In this document: positions 8,541 through 16,940 of the stretch, one piece after another
Position numbering within the stretch: position 1 is the first letter of the stretch
How the letters are laid out: each line of letters opens with the position of its first letter
NCBI GenBank assembly: GCA_051208045.1
Contig: JBPJFY010000005.1
Span: 1 to 64,000, forward strand
Direction of reading: 5' to 3'
Source: LZORAL124-50-18 sp051208045
Lineage (GTDB): Bacteria; Pseudomonadota; Gammaproteobacteria; Pseudomonadales; Oleiphilaceae
DNA: 64,000 bases
Translations under genes and position numbers: made by a program
Notes under the pieces: generated by a model
What the model saw: the letters and a program-made list of their open reading frames with translations, nothing else
Database searches by the model: none
What the model was told of the DNA's origin: nothing

Positions 8541-9356
8541 ATGGTGGTAGCGTTTAGATTTTTTGTCACCCGGGCAACCGCTGCGGCGTTTTGCCTGTTC
8601 ATTCAGAGTACATTGCTGTGGGCAGAATCCGGAACGCCGGTGCAACTGCTGGCGGCGGCAGACCCCTGGCCACCTTATATCGATGAACATCACCCCATGG
8701 GCGGTGTCGCCGTGGCATTGGCGGATGCGGCGTTTCGTACCCAGGGGTACACGGTAAGAAATCGTCTCGTGCCTTGGGCGCGGGCACTGGAGGAAACTCG
8801 CGCGGGGCGAAATGACCTGATTCTGGATGCCTGGTGGTCTCAGGAACGCAGTGTGCAGTTCATGTATAGCATGCCCTTTCTCGATGGCCCGCTCAAGTTC
8901 ATACGTCACAAGAATGACCCTTTTGAATTTCATGATCTGTCGAGTTTAACGGGAAAATCGGTCGGCATGGTCCGTAATTACGCCTATGGTGATGAGCTTA
9001 TGAGTCTGAACACCTATGATAAAGTGGACCTGACCGAGTTCATGCAGGGGGTGAAAATGCTTGCCCTGCGTCGAATCAACCTTGCCATTGAGAACGAGCT
9101 GGTGGCACGTACACGCATTTTACAGGATGCACCGGAGCTGTTACCCCAGCTTGAGTTTGTTGAACCCGCGGTGAATAACAACTTTATCTATGTAATCGCC
9201 GGATATGCCCACCCCAATCATGTGGAGATGATCGCTGCGTTTAACGCTGGCTTGCGAACCATCCTGAAAAATGGAACCTATCACAAAATCCTGTCTGACC
9301 ACGGCCTGGCCATCCCTGAAATGTTTAAACATCAGGCAAAGTCGGCTCAGAAGTAG
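8541..9356 (+). CDS. Periplasmic solute-binding protein, SBP family 3, orphan
   Basis: A 271-residue secreted protein with a signal peptide (residues 1-28, cleavage around LWA-ES), then a type II periplasmic-binding fold of the polar amino-acid (SBP_bac_3) class. The pattern is like LAAADPWPPY early and GKSVGMVRNYAYGDEL in the second lobe. No permease or ATPase gene is adjacent, so it is not evidently part of a transporter; such orphans may act as sensors or accessory binding proteins. The ATG is 11 bases after the sthA stop, suggesting readthrough from the sthA unit. Confidence 0.8.
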   Translation: MVVAFRFFVTRATAAAFCLFIQSTLLWAESGTPVQLLAAADPWPPYIDEHHPMGGVAVALADAAFRTQGYTVRNRLVPWARALEETRAGRNDLILDAWWSQERSVQFMYSMPFLDGPLKFIRHKNDPFEFHDLSSLTGKSVGMVRNYAYGDELMSLNTYDKVDLTEFMQGVKMLALRRINLAIENELVARTRILQDAPELLPQLEFVEPAVNNNFIYVIAGYAHPNHVEMIAAFNAGLRTILKNGTYHKILSDHGLAIPEMFKHQAKSAQK

Positions 9357-9539
9357 AAACATTGCACGCCTTGCACTATTCAAGTTATTTGTAAAGAAAT
9401 GAAACAAAACCGTTGTTAAACCAAGAAAATTTATGCAAGATGATAGGAGTATGTCAGGCATCGTGTCTTTAGATGCCGGCGTCATTCAGTCCCTGCTTTT
9501 TATAACGAAAAACAAGGTTGATGCCAGAGAGAATGAGCC

Positions 9540-11147
9540 ATGACTTCCTCCTGTTCCAATAACGCCCCGCTTCGCCCGGCGGGTAAAAGCATTTCGGGCA
9601 CACGTACGATCCAATTAGCACGAGCTATCCCGTTAATTGGCGCAACCGCGCTACTCATCAGTAGCCTCATTGGGTGCGCGAACCAACCCGATAAGCAGCA
9701 AACTGTCAAGCCCGTTTCAACGGCCTCGAGCGAAGCCTTGACGGGGGTTTATGAAAAAATGGATGCCTTGCTTACCCGCGCTGCGCCTCCTGAGATTTTG
9801 CCGGAAGATATGGCCAGCCTTGCCCTGTGGCAGGCTGAGCAACGGTGGTGGGAAAACGTGCCGGAAGAGGCAAATCTGCTGGTGACGGAATGTTTGCAGC
9901 TTCCCGGGTGCGATCAGGGACGGCTGGCAGGCTTTCAGTCCGATTTAATGTCCCGCCAAAATGAAATGATGATGATTCATCAGGATTTATTGGAGGCTGT
10001 GCGCAGTGATATCGTCAGTGAGGCGGAGCCCGAAGATGTAGCAGCAGGTGTGGAGGTCATGCCCCAGCTTGCGGGTAATGAGCCCATGACGGATACACAG
10101 CTGGAGGGGATTCGCCAAACCGAACAGCTATTGAATGGCACGAATTTTACGCAGCTGATCACCGTCAATGATCGTGTAAAGGCAGCGCTCGATGATTGGC
10201 TGACCTGGGGGCGACCGAATTTACTGCTGGCCTATGAAAACTACCAGTATTTGCGCCCATTGATCGCCCCGGTGTATGAACAGGCTGGCTTTCCGGAAGC
10301 TCTGCTCTTTGCGATGATTGCAACGGAGTCGACCGGTAAGGCGCATGCCAAGTCACGCGCCGGTGCAGCGGGTATTCTGCAGTTTATGCGATTCACCGGG
10401 GCCAGATATGGCCTGAGTGTGGTGGATGGCTTTGACCAGCGATATGATCCCGTTATGGCGACTCAGGCGAATGCCCTGTATTTGAATGAACATTTGAAGA
10501 TATTTCACAACAGCCTGGAAAAAACGTTGGCCGCCTATAACGGTGGTGAAAACCGCATGATCGGACTGCAGCGAAGAAATCAGGGCAAGAGTGTGTGGGA
10601 TAAGAAAATCTACTACGCCTTACCCAAGGAAACGCGGGATTATGTACCCAAAGTACTTGCCGCTGCCTGGTTGTTTATGCATCCGGAGGATTACCGACTG
10701 GAATTCCCGAAAGTGGATAACACATTGGCGGAACTGACCGTTGCCCGGGATACCTCCATGAGTGAGCTGGGCGTCTGCCTTGGGCAGAATGGCGCGCCAA
10801 CCGGCTGGTTCCGCACGCTGCGAAACCTGAATCCGACCTACAAGCCTCAGGACGTGATTGAGCAAGGGGATCGTTTACACATTCCTCAGGGACTCAAAGC
10901 CATTTATGAGTCGCATTGCAATCAAACGGATGAAGCCTTTTTGCAGCTTGCCAAAGAAATGCATCGTGCGAATTACCCGGATGGCGCCAAGATGGCCTTT
11001 TATGTGGTACGCAAAGGTGATACCGCAAATCGGATTGCCGCTCGGTTTGACTGTGTGTCCACACGTGAGCTGACCGCCATCAATAATATTCGTCCGCCAA
11101 GATATACAGTTCGTGTGGGGCAGGTGTTACAGGTTCCCGAATGCTGA
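9540..11147 (+). CDS. Membrane-bound lytic murein transglycosylase D-like lipoprotein with LysM
   Basis: A 535-residue cell-wall hydrolase that would cleave the MurNAc-GlcNAc bond with 1,6-anhydro product formation. Residues about 30-46 form a lipoprotein signal with lipobox LIGC (Cys46). The SLT domain spans about 235-380 with catalytic Glu263 in ATESTG, followed by GAAGILQFM and AYNGGENR motifs. The C-terminus (about 485-535) is a clear LysM domain (YVVRKGDTANRIA...VRVGQVLQVP); a weaker LysM-like segment lies around 405-450. The overall order matches MltD. A long N-terminal extension precedes the catalytic domain. Monocistronic by spacing. Confidence 0.9.
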   Translation: MTSSCSNNAPLRPAGKSISGTRTIQLARAIPLIGATALLISSLIGCANQPDKQQTVKPVSTASSEALTGVYEKMDALLTRAAPPEILPEDMASLALWQAEQRWWENVPEEANLLVTECLQLPGCDQGRLAGFQSDLMSRQNEMMMIHQDLLEAVRSDIVSEAEPEDVAAGVEVMPQLAGNEPMTDTQLEGIRQTEQLLNGTNFTQLITVNDRVKAALDDWLTWGRPNLLLAYENYQYLRPLIAPVYEQAGFPEALLFAMIATESTGKAHAKSRAGAAGILQFMRFTGARYGLSVVDGFDQRYDPVMATQANALYLNEHLKIFHNSLEKTLAAYNGGENRMIGLQRRNQGKSVWDKKIYYALPKETRDYVPKVLAAAWLFMHPEDYRLEFPKVDNTLAELTVARDTSMSELGVCLGQNGAPTGWFRTLRNLNPTYKPQDVIEQGDRLHIPQGLKAIYESHCNQTDEAFLQLAKEMHRANYPDGAKMAFYVVRKGDTANRIAARFDCVSTRELTAINNIRPPRYTVRVGQVLQVPEC

Positions 11148-11201
11148 GGATTCGCGTATGCTGTCAGGCTTTTTGTAAGCAAAGGCGATAAAGGAGACAG
11201 C

Positions 11202-11654
11202 ATGATTTGGACCGTATACTTATCGGGTGAAATTCATACGGACTGGCGTGGTGACATAGAGCGCGCCTGTCAGGCGCAGGGTTTACCTGTGGAGTTCACC
11301 TCGGCAGTCACTGATCATGAATCCAGTGATTCGGCTGGCGATCACATGGTGGTTGACACAGGTGCTGAACCCACGGGCTATTGGCGCGATCATAAGAGTG
11401 CCAAGGTCAACGCAATTCGAATCAAAACCCTCATCGAACAGTGTGATATCGCTGTGGTGCGATTTGGCGATAAGTATAAGCAGTGGAATGCCGCTTTTGA
11501 CGCAGGCTATTTGGCCGCCTGTGACAAACCTTACATTACCCTGCACGATGCGTCGATCATCCATCCGTTGAAGGAAGTGGACGCGGCAGCAATGGCCTGG
11601 GCGCAGACCCCGGAACAGGTGGTTGAAATACTTCGATATGTGACTTCAGCATAG
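11202..11654 (+). CDS. YtoQ family protein
   Basis: A 150-residue protein whose start (IWTVYLSGEIHTDWR), central HESSD and HKSAKVNAIR segments, and GDKYKQWNAAFDAGY match the YtoQ family of nucleoside 2-deoxyribosyltransferase-like folds. Biochemical function is not established. The DAGYLAACDKPYI segment looks like the substrate-sheet of that fold. A GGAG-containing ribosome binding site precedes the ATG, and an intrinsic terminator follows the gene. Confidence 0.85.
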   Translation: MIWTVYLSGEIHTDWRGDIERACQAQGLPVEFTSAVTDHESSDSAGDHMVVDTGAEPTGYWRDHKSAKVNAIRIKTLIEQCDIAVVRFGDKYKQWNAAFDAGYLAACDKPYITLHDASIIHPLKEVDAAAMAWAQTPEQVVEILRYVTSA

Positions 11655-11683
11655 CCTGACCGGCCATCGCAACAACTGATTTG

Positions 11684-11712
11684 AAAGCCAGTGTGTACTG
11701 GCTTTTTTTTCG
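11684..11712 (+). terminator. Intrinsic (rho-independent) terminator after the YtoQ gene
   Basis: A perfect 9-bp stem AAAGCCAGT / ACTGGCTTT (11684-11692 and 11697-11705) with a GTGT tetraloop runs into eight or more T residues. It lies about 30 bases after the YtoQ stop codon. Confidence 0.9.
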
Positions 11713-11819
11713 TCTGCTGTGCTGTGTTTCTCTTGTTGCCCGGTGTTTAACATTGCAATTCAATCAGGATTACATAAAATCACGATGAACAATGGTTCAA
11801 TTAAAGTCAGGAGAGGCTA

Positions 11820-12635
11820 ATGAGTGAGGTGATTTGGTTAACGGGGTGCGCAAGTGGTGTGGGTCAGCATCTGGCAAAAATTCTGGTGGCACAGAATCAT
11901 CGGGTGGTGGCGACGGATTTACACATCGCGCCTATCGAGGCACTTGCCCGAGCTGAGGGATGGCCTGACTCGGTCCTGATCAGAAAACTGGACGTCACGT
12001 CCCGCAACGACTGGGCATCGGTATTCAATGAGGTCATGGAAAAATGGGGAAAAGTCGACAAGCTGCTCAATGTGGCCGGGTATATTCACCCGGGATATGT
12101 GCACGAGACAGAAGAACATCAGGTAGACAGACACCTGGACATTAATGTGAAAGGGGTGATGTACGGTAGCCAGCTGATGGCTCGACATATGGTGCGTCAG
12201 GGATATGGGCACATTGTCAACATCGCCTCTCTGGCTGCGTTGGCCCCGATTCCCGGGATTGCGCTATACAGTGCGTCTAAGTATGCCGTGCGTGCGTTTT
12301 CGCTGGCTCTGGCTGAGGAGCTCCGTCCTCTGGGCGTGCACGTGACCGTGGTTTGCCCTGATGCAATTCAAACCCCTATGTTGGCACTACAGGAGGATTT
12401 TGAAGAAGCGGCATTGACGTTTTCCGGGGATCGTGTGCTGTCCGTGCAAGACATAGAGCGTGTAGTTCTGGACGATGTGTTCGGTAAAAAACCGCTGGAA
12501 GTGGTATTGCCCTGGCACCGCGGCCTGTTAGCTAAGCTGAACAATCATTTCCCGTGGGTTTCCAGCTGGATAGCCGGATCATTAAAGAAAAAGGGCCAGC
12601 GCGCACAGGCTCGCCTCAAAGGGTTACGCTCCTGA
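11820..12635 (+). CDS. Short-chain dehydrogenase/reductase
   Basis: A 271-residue classical SDR oxidoreductase. The cofactor motif is TGCASGVG (residues 8-15), the NVAG motif is near residue 85, the catalytic Ser is in NIASLAAL and the catalytic pair is Tyr150-x3-Lys154 in YSASK. Acidic residues after the second strand (ATDLH) suggest NAD(H) preference. The C-terminal 40 residues are basic and may associate with membrane. Substrate unknown. Good Shine-Dalgarno (AGGAGAGG). It stands alone after the terminator. Confidence 0.85.
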   Translation: MSEVIWLTGCASGVGQHLAKILVAQNHRVVATDLHIAPIEALARAEGWPDSVLIRKLDVTSRNDWASVFNEVMEKWGKVDKLLNVAGYIHPGYVHETEEHQVDRHLDINVKGVMYGSQLMARHMVRQGYGHIVNIASLAALAPIPGIALYSASKYAVRAFSLALAEELRPLGVHVTVVCPDAIQTPMLALQEDFEEAALTFSGDRVLSVQDIERVVLDDVFGKKPLEVVLPWHRGLLAKLNNHFPWVSSWIAGSLKKKGQRAQARLKGLRS

Positions 12636-12701
12636 GAATGGATGAAACAGTTTTCTTGCACTAGGCTTAACTGAACTTGCATAAATTTTGTTCAGTAACA
12701 G

Positions 12702-13433
12702 ATGGGGCCAGTGATCGTGGTAAAGTGTTCCAGATTTCTCCATTTTTTACTCGTTTGGCAGCTGTTAGGACAGTCCTCTGGTGTGATCGCGTCGCTACCG
12801 GCAGAAGTGCGCATTGCAAGCCATCATTTGCCTCCCTATCACTGGCTGGAAAATGAAGCCCGACTGGTGGGGCCCGCGAGGGACCGGTTGGCCTGCATTT
12901 TCGAGAAGCTGTCTATTCCCTGGCAGGTTGACGTTTTTCCCTGGGCCCGCGCACAACATGTGGGCAAGGAGCAACAATACGACGGTTTTTTTATTGCTTC
13001 GAAAAACGGTGAACGGGATGTCTACGCCACTATTTCAGCGCCTTTTTTGTTTGATCAATGGAATTTTTACTACAATCCCGGGCGCGTATTCGACTCAAAA
13101 GCGCAGGACCTCACTGGGCGCACGGTTGGTGTTTTATTAGGTAGTAATATGGAGTTGTGGCTGGAGAAAAAGGCCTTTCAATACATTTCTTCCGCCGTCG
13201 ATTATGACAAGCATTTTCAGATGCTCAAATTGGAACGGCTCGACATCGTCATGGCTACCAGTCAGATATATCTGGCTGAGATGGAGAAAAAAGGCTGGCC
13301 CACAGGTTCTTTTGTGGAAGAACCAATTCGAAACCTGAAACTCGGCGTGTACTTTGGTCATCATTTTCTTGAGGCTTACCCAGAGTTTTTGCCAGCTTTT
13401 AATGCGCGGGTGACCGAATGCCTGATGCTTTGA
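12702..13433 (+). CDS. Periplasmic solute-binding protein, SBP family 3, orphan
   Basis: A 243-residue secreted protein: hydrophobic signal over residues 10-30, then an SBP_bac_3-type fold (RIASHHLPPYHWLE near the start, FPWARAQH, LTGRTVGVLLGSNMELWL in the second lobe). No transporter partner is next to it. Its last 16 bases overlap the start of the next binding-protein gene, so the two are translated together and may deliver the same or related ligands to a sensor. Confidence 0.75.
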   Translation: MGPVIVVKCSRFLHFLLVWQLLGQSSGVIASLPAEVRIASHHLPPYHWLENEARLVGPARDRLACIFEKLSIPWQVDVFPWARAQHVGKEQQYDGFFIASKNGERDVYATISAPFLFDQWNFYYNPGRVFDSKAQDLTGRTVGVLLGSNMELWLEKKAFQYISSAVDYDKHFQMLKLERLDIVMATSQIYLAEMEKKGWPTGSFVEEPIRNLKLGVYFGHHFLEAYPEFLPAFNARVTECLML

Positions 13434-14545
13434 GCACACGCGGTCTGCTGGGTTACTTCCTCCTGATCGCCTGTCTGGTGGTCGCACCGGCCTGGGCGAA
13501 ACCCAAAGTGCTTTGGTTGACAACCCTGAAGCCTAACCTTCAGGAAGCTTCCGGGTTCTGGGTGGGGGTTCATGATGTGATCCATGCGGCGGCGGAAGAC
13601 CTGGACGTAGAATTTGAAACTTTATATACCCGGGAGAACCATATCAAGATGGTCCAGGACTTCCAGTCGATTGTCCGGGATCCAGCAAAACGACCGGATG
13701 CGGTGCTGTTGCACAATTTCAAGGGCCAGGCTGAGGCGGTACTTAAGTTGGCCGAGGCGGCAGGTGTCTACTCGTTTGTTTTCAACTCCAGTTTCAAAGG
13801 TAACCTGCTGCCACGTTCACTTTATCGTCGATGGGTTGGTGAGATGTATCCCGACGATGTCACGACCGGCTATGCGTTAGCGAAAATCCTCGAGTCTCAG
13901 GCGCGGAAGCGCGGGATGATGCCGACTGATGATTCGATCCCTATGATTGGCATTGCCGGCTTGATTGCGTCACCTGCATCCCAGGCACGTGTGAAAGGGG
14001 CGGAGGCCTGGCTCAAAGAAAGCCAGCATTTGACCTCCTCTCAATTCTTTCACGCCCAATGGGCTAGAGATCGCGCTGACTGGGTGTTTACTCAAGCCAT
14101 ACAGCGCTATCCGGGAGCGAAGATTGCCTGGGCGGCAAACGACAACATGGCGCTCGGCATACTGGACGCCATGAAACGGTTGCGTTTAAAGCCTGGCGAA
14201 GACGTGTTGATTGGCGGGGTGGACTGGCTGGACGATGTGCTTCCGAAGATTCGACAGAATCAGGTGGCGGTGTCGATGGGGGGGCACTTCATCGAAGGTG
14301 CCTGGGCGTTGATTCTGACGTATGACTACCTGCGAGGCAAAGACTTCTCTGCTGTGGTCGGAACGACCATCCATACACGCATGCTGGCACTGACACAGGA
14401 AAATCTGGCGCGGTTTGGTGACCTGAAGTTTAAGCTGTCCAAGGAAAACCTGCGTAAAATAGACTTTCGCACCTACAGCCGGTTTCACAATCCGGCGTTG
14501 TCCGAGTATCCCTTCGATATTGGTGAATTTCTGAAACAGTTGTGA
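13418..14545 (+). CDS. Periplasmic sugar-binding-like protein (type I PBP fold)
   Basis: A 375-residue secreted protein with signal peptide (about 1-27, cleavage AWA-KP). The mature part follows the type I periplasmic binding protein pattern: KVLWLTTLKPN, then a DFQSIVRDP segment and PDAVLLHNF, and later WAANDNMALGILDAMK, the ribose/LacI-type NDxMAxG signature. No ABC permease is adjacent. It overlaps the upstream SBP gene by 16 bases and is followed by an AraC-type regulator, so a periplasmic-sensing role is possible but not shown. Confidence 0.8.
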   Translation: MPDALSTRGLLGYFLLIACLVVAPAWAKPKVLWLTTLKPNLQEASGFWVGVHDVIHAAAEDLDVEFETLYTRENHIKMVQDFQSIVRDPAKRPDAVLLHNFKGQAEAVLKLAEAAGVYSFVFNSSFKGNLLPRSLYRRWVGEMYPDDVTTGYALAKILESQARKRGMMPTDDSIPMIGIAGLIASPASQARVKGAEAWLKESQHLTSSQFFHAQWARDRADWVFTQAIQRYPGAKIAWAANDNMALGILDAMKRLRLKPGEDVLIGGVDWLDDVLPKIRQNQVAVSMGGHFIEGAWALILTYDYLRGKDFSAVVGTTIHTRMLALTQENLARFGDLKFKLSKENLRKIDFRTYSRFHNPALSEYPFDIGEFLKQL

Positions 14546-14638
14546 ATTGTCACTTCATCGCTTTTGACAAATGGCAACCCTGGTGCGGCAAAAAACACGA
14601 CTTCTGTTCACATTTTTGACATCATCATCAAAAAGTTC

Positions 14639-15562
14639 ATGAAATTATTCGGTGAACCCGATTCAATCGGCACCTGTACGCTCAATCATCAGGTGTTTCG
14701 CATGGAAGATCGAACACATCAGTCGCTCCTGTATCTGTCTGACAAGCGCTCCCTCTATTTGGGGCGATTGGGAGACTCGCTCTCGCAGTGTAACGCTGCG
14801 GGTGCCTTGCTATTTTCGTTGGATGGCACGTTGTCTGTTACCGATCAGGCGACGCAGTTAACCTATGAAAGTCGCAGCTTCCTGCTCCCAGTCGGGTGCC
14901 GTGCCAAGATTCACATTGAAGACAAACCGATTGCCGTGATTTTCCTGGAGCCTTTAGGCAGGGATCTGGCTCGATTGGCGACCAAAATGTCACAGCATGT
15001 GGTCAGTGAGGGTAAAAGCGTCCTTTACAGCGGGATGGCAAATGAAGGTAAGATCATTGCCTCGGCACGAAAACTGCTCAAGTCAGATGCCAGCGCAGAA
15101 ACCGCTATTGAAGCGTTGGGGCAGTGGATTGGAACGGATGAAGATCATGACAATCTCGTGGCGGACAAGCGGGTGGTGCAAGCCATTCGAATTGTGAAAG
15201 ACACCTACTCTGAAAACATTTCCGTGGAAGAGATTGCCCGCCGGGTAGAACTCTCTGTGCCAAGATTGATTCAGTTGTTTAAACAGGTGACTGGCATTCC
15301 TATCCGGCGGTATCGCATGTGGTACCGGATTTATATGACGGCCATCCGAGCTTCTGAAGGGCTGCCTTTGACAGAAGCTGCCATTGCGGCTGGTTTCTCG
15401 GATTATTCCCAGTTTTCGAGAACGTTCAAGGATATTGGTGGGGTTAATCCCTCAGATGTTCTTTCCGCCCGGGATCTGGTGTCCATTCGCGTACTCGGCG
15501 CGACAAATTCCTCCGCTCAGCGAACGCAGGAAAGCTCAGTCCACTCCTGTGAATGTGCCTGA
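14639..15562 (+). CDS. AraC-family transcriptional regulator (paralog 1)
   Basis: A 307-residue regulator. The N-terminal two-thirds is an AraC-binding-like domain (RSLYLGRLG, YESRSFLLPVG) and residues about 205-290 hold the double helix-turn-helix, with ISVEEIARRVELSVPRLIQLF and GFSDYSQFSRTFKDIGG read in parts. The ATG at 14639 is used; an in-frame TTG at 14564 would add 25 residues but has no ribosome binding site. It is a close paralog of the regulator at 16083-16928, pointing to tandem duplication. Target genes unknown; the preceding binding-protein genes are obvious candidates. Confidence 0.8.
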   Translation: MKLFGEPDSIGTCTLNHQVFRMEDRTHQSLLYLSDKRSLYLGRLGDSLSQCNAAGALLFSLDGTLSVTDQATQLTYESRSFLLPVGCRAKIHIEDKPIAVIFLEPLGRDLARLATKMSQHVVSEGKSVLYSGMANEGKIIASARKLLKSDASAETAIEALGQWIGTDEDHDNLVADKRVVQAIRIVKDTYSENISVEEIARRVELSVPRLIQLFKQVTGIPIRRYRMWYRIYMTAIRASEGLPLTEAAIAAGFSDYSQFSRTFKDIGGVNPSDVLSARDLVSIRVLGATNSSAQRTQESSVHSCECA

Positions 15563-15586
15563 AAGAAAAGAAAAGAAAAGAAAAGA
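15561..15586 (+). repeat. AAAAG pentanucleotide short tandem repeat
   Basis: A run of GAAAG followed by four perfect AAAAG units starts on the stop codon of the upstream regulator gene. It is a simple purine-rich repeat, unlike anything else in the window, and could vary in copy number between strains. Confidence 0.8.
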
Positions 15587-16082
15587 TACGATAAGTAGAA
15601 AGAAGAAAATAAGCCCACAAAAAATTACCAGCGTGTCAGAGAGTCTTGTGGGCTTGAACCATGGCACCCGTGCGTTGGTTCGAAAGAAGATTCGGAGATT
15701 CAACCAAAACCTGAATCGCATGATTCAGCGCAACACCACCGAGTTGCCTGACCGTAAGTGGCAACTTATCCCGAAGGGCATCTCCCAGCCGTGCTGTGTG
15801 TCTATTAAACCTTTTCTCGACGCCTTTCTCATGAACTAATTGATTATTTCCCAAATTTTTTCCTTTTTGAAGGTGGAAATTTCGAATAAGAATAGTTTGA
15901 GCAAGTTGTACGATCGTTTCAAATTGAAACAAAGACTTACATGAGAGTGTGACGAGCAACACAGCAAGTGTGAAAAATGGTTAAAGGGTGCTCATATTCG
16001 TTAAAAAAGGCATGCAAGCTGAACCTGAATTGGTTTTAATAATGACACCAGAGACACAATAACAACTTAACCGTTCCGAATA
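15563..16082. other. Long intergenic region between the two AraC paralogs
   Basis: About 520 bases without a convincing gene. It opens with the AAAAG repeat and another purine-rich stretch, then continues A/T-rich. Open frames exist on both strands (for example 15636-15962 on the minus strand and the 3' part of 15384-15839) but they lack ribosome binding sites and recognisable motifs. It may be debris from the duplication that made the regulator pair, or a long regulatory leader. Confidence 0.5.
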
Positions 16083-16928
16083 TTGTTCGAGTTGAATTAC
16101 CAGGAAGGTTCCTTCGATTGGAGTAAGAGCAGTATGGAAAGAAAACAACAAAAAGCCATCATTTATACGTCGCCACAGCGATCGTTGTACATTGGCCGAT
16201 TGGAAAACATAGTGAAGCGGGTGAACGTTTCTCCGGTTTTCCTGGTTTCCCTGGAAGGGGAGCTGACGTTGTTGGATGCCCCTGACAAGCAAGTGTATCG
16301 AAGCAGGAGTTTTTTGATTCCCGCTGGAATGGATGTGACCATTCAGACCCATGGCGCCATGGTAGCCCAGTGTTTTATGGATGACTATCGGCACGATTAT
16401 GTGCGGATGGTTCCGCAAATGCGCGGGCGCGTGGATTATGGCAATGGCGCGGCAGTGCACTACGATGTGCGCGACGAGCCCCTGATGGTTCTGAATGCGC
16501 AGAAAATTCTGGAGAAAAAGCCAACGGCGGAGTTTGTCTTCCGGCTCTATGATAAGTGGAACGAGCAGGCACGCCTGGCTCAGGAAGAAGTGAGTGATGC
16601 GCGGGTGACCAAGGCCATTCGACTGATTAAAGAAAACTGTGACCAGAATATCTCTGTGGAAGAGATTGCCCGGCAGGTGGATTTGTCTGTTTCCCGGTTA
16701 GTGCAATTGTTCAAGCAGACTACGGGAACACCCATTCGTCGATTTCGGTTGTGGCACCGCATTTTTTCCACCGCAGTGAAATTGACCAAGGGCTATAGCC
16801 TGACGGATGCGGCCATCAGTTCCGGTTTCGCAGATTACGCTCAGTTCTCCCGGGTGTATCGAAAGCTGGGTGGGGCCAGCCCGGCAGCAGCGAAAAACAA
16901 CACAGAAATTCGTGTTTTTGCCGGGTGA
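16083..16928 (+). CDS. AraC-family transcriptional regulator (paralog 2)
   Basis: A regulator of 281 residues from TTG at 16083, or 264 from ATG at 16134 (which has GGAG upstream). Similarity to paralog 1 (LNYQE aligned with LNHQV) slightly favours the longer form. The C-terminal double HTH (about 190-275) is almost identical in pattern to paralog 1: ISVEEIARQVDLS, RLVQLFKQTTG, TPIRRFRLW and GFADYAQFSR. The sensor domain shares RSLYIGRLE and YRSRSFLIPAG. It is convergent with the DUF4214 gene, 12 bases away. Confidence 0.8.
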   Translation: MFELNYQEGSFDWSKSSMERKQQKAIIYTSPQRSLYIGRLENIVKRVNVSPVFLVSLEGELTLLDAPDKQVYRSRSFLIPAGMDVTIQTHGAMVAQCFMDDYRHDYVRMVPQMRGRVDYGNGAAVHYDVRDEPLMVLNAQKILEKKPTAEFVFRLYDKWNEQARLAQEEVSDARVTKAIRLIKENCDQNISVEEIARQVDLSVSRLVQLFKQTTGTPIRRFRLWHRIFSTAVKLTKGYSLTDAAISSGFADYAQFSRVYRKLGGASPAAAKNNTEIRVFAG

Positions 16929-16940
16929 GATGTCGTCGGG

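Noticed and set aside
15640..15710. tRNA-like GGTTCGAAA near 15675
   Set aside because: No T-stem complement, no acceptor stem, no anticodon arm around it.
15384..15839. Open frame overlapping the first AraC gene and extending into the gap
   Set aside because: Mostly overlaps the regulator in another frame, and the tail is low-complexity Lys/Arg from the AAAAG tract.
15636..15962. 108-residue minus-strand frame in the AraC gap
   Set aside because: No ribosome binding site, no motif, unusual composition; not distinguishable from chance.
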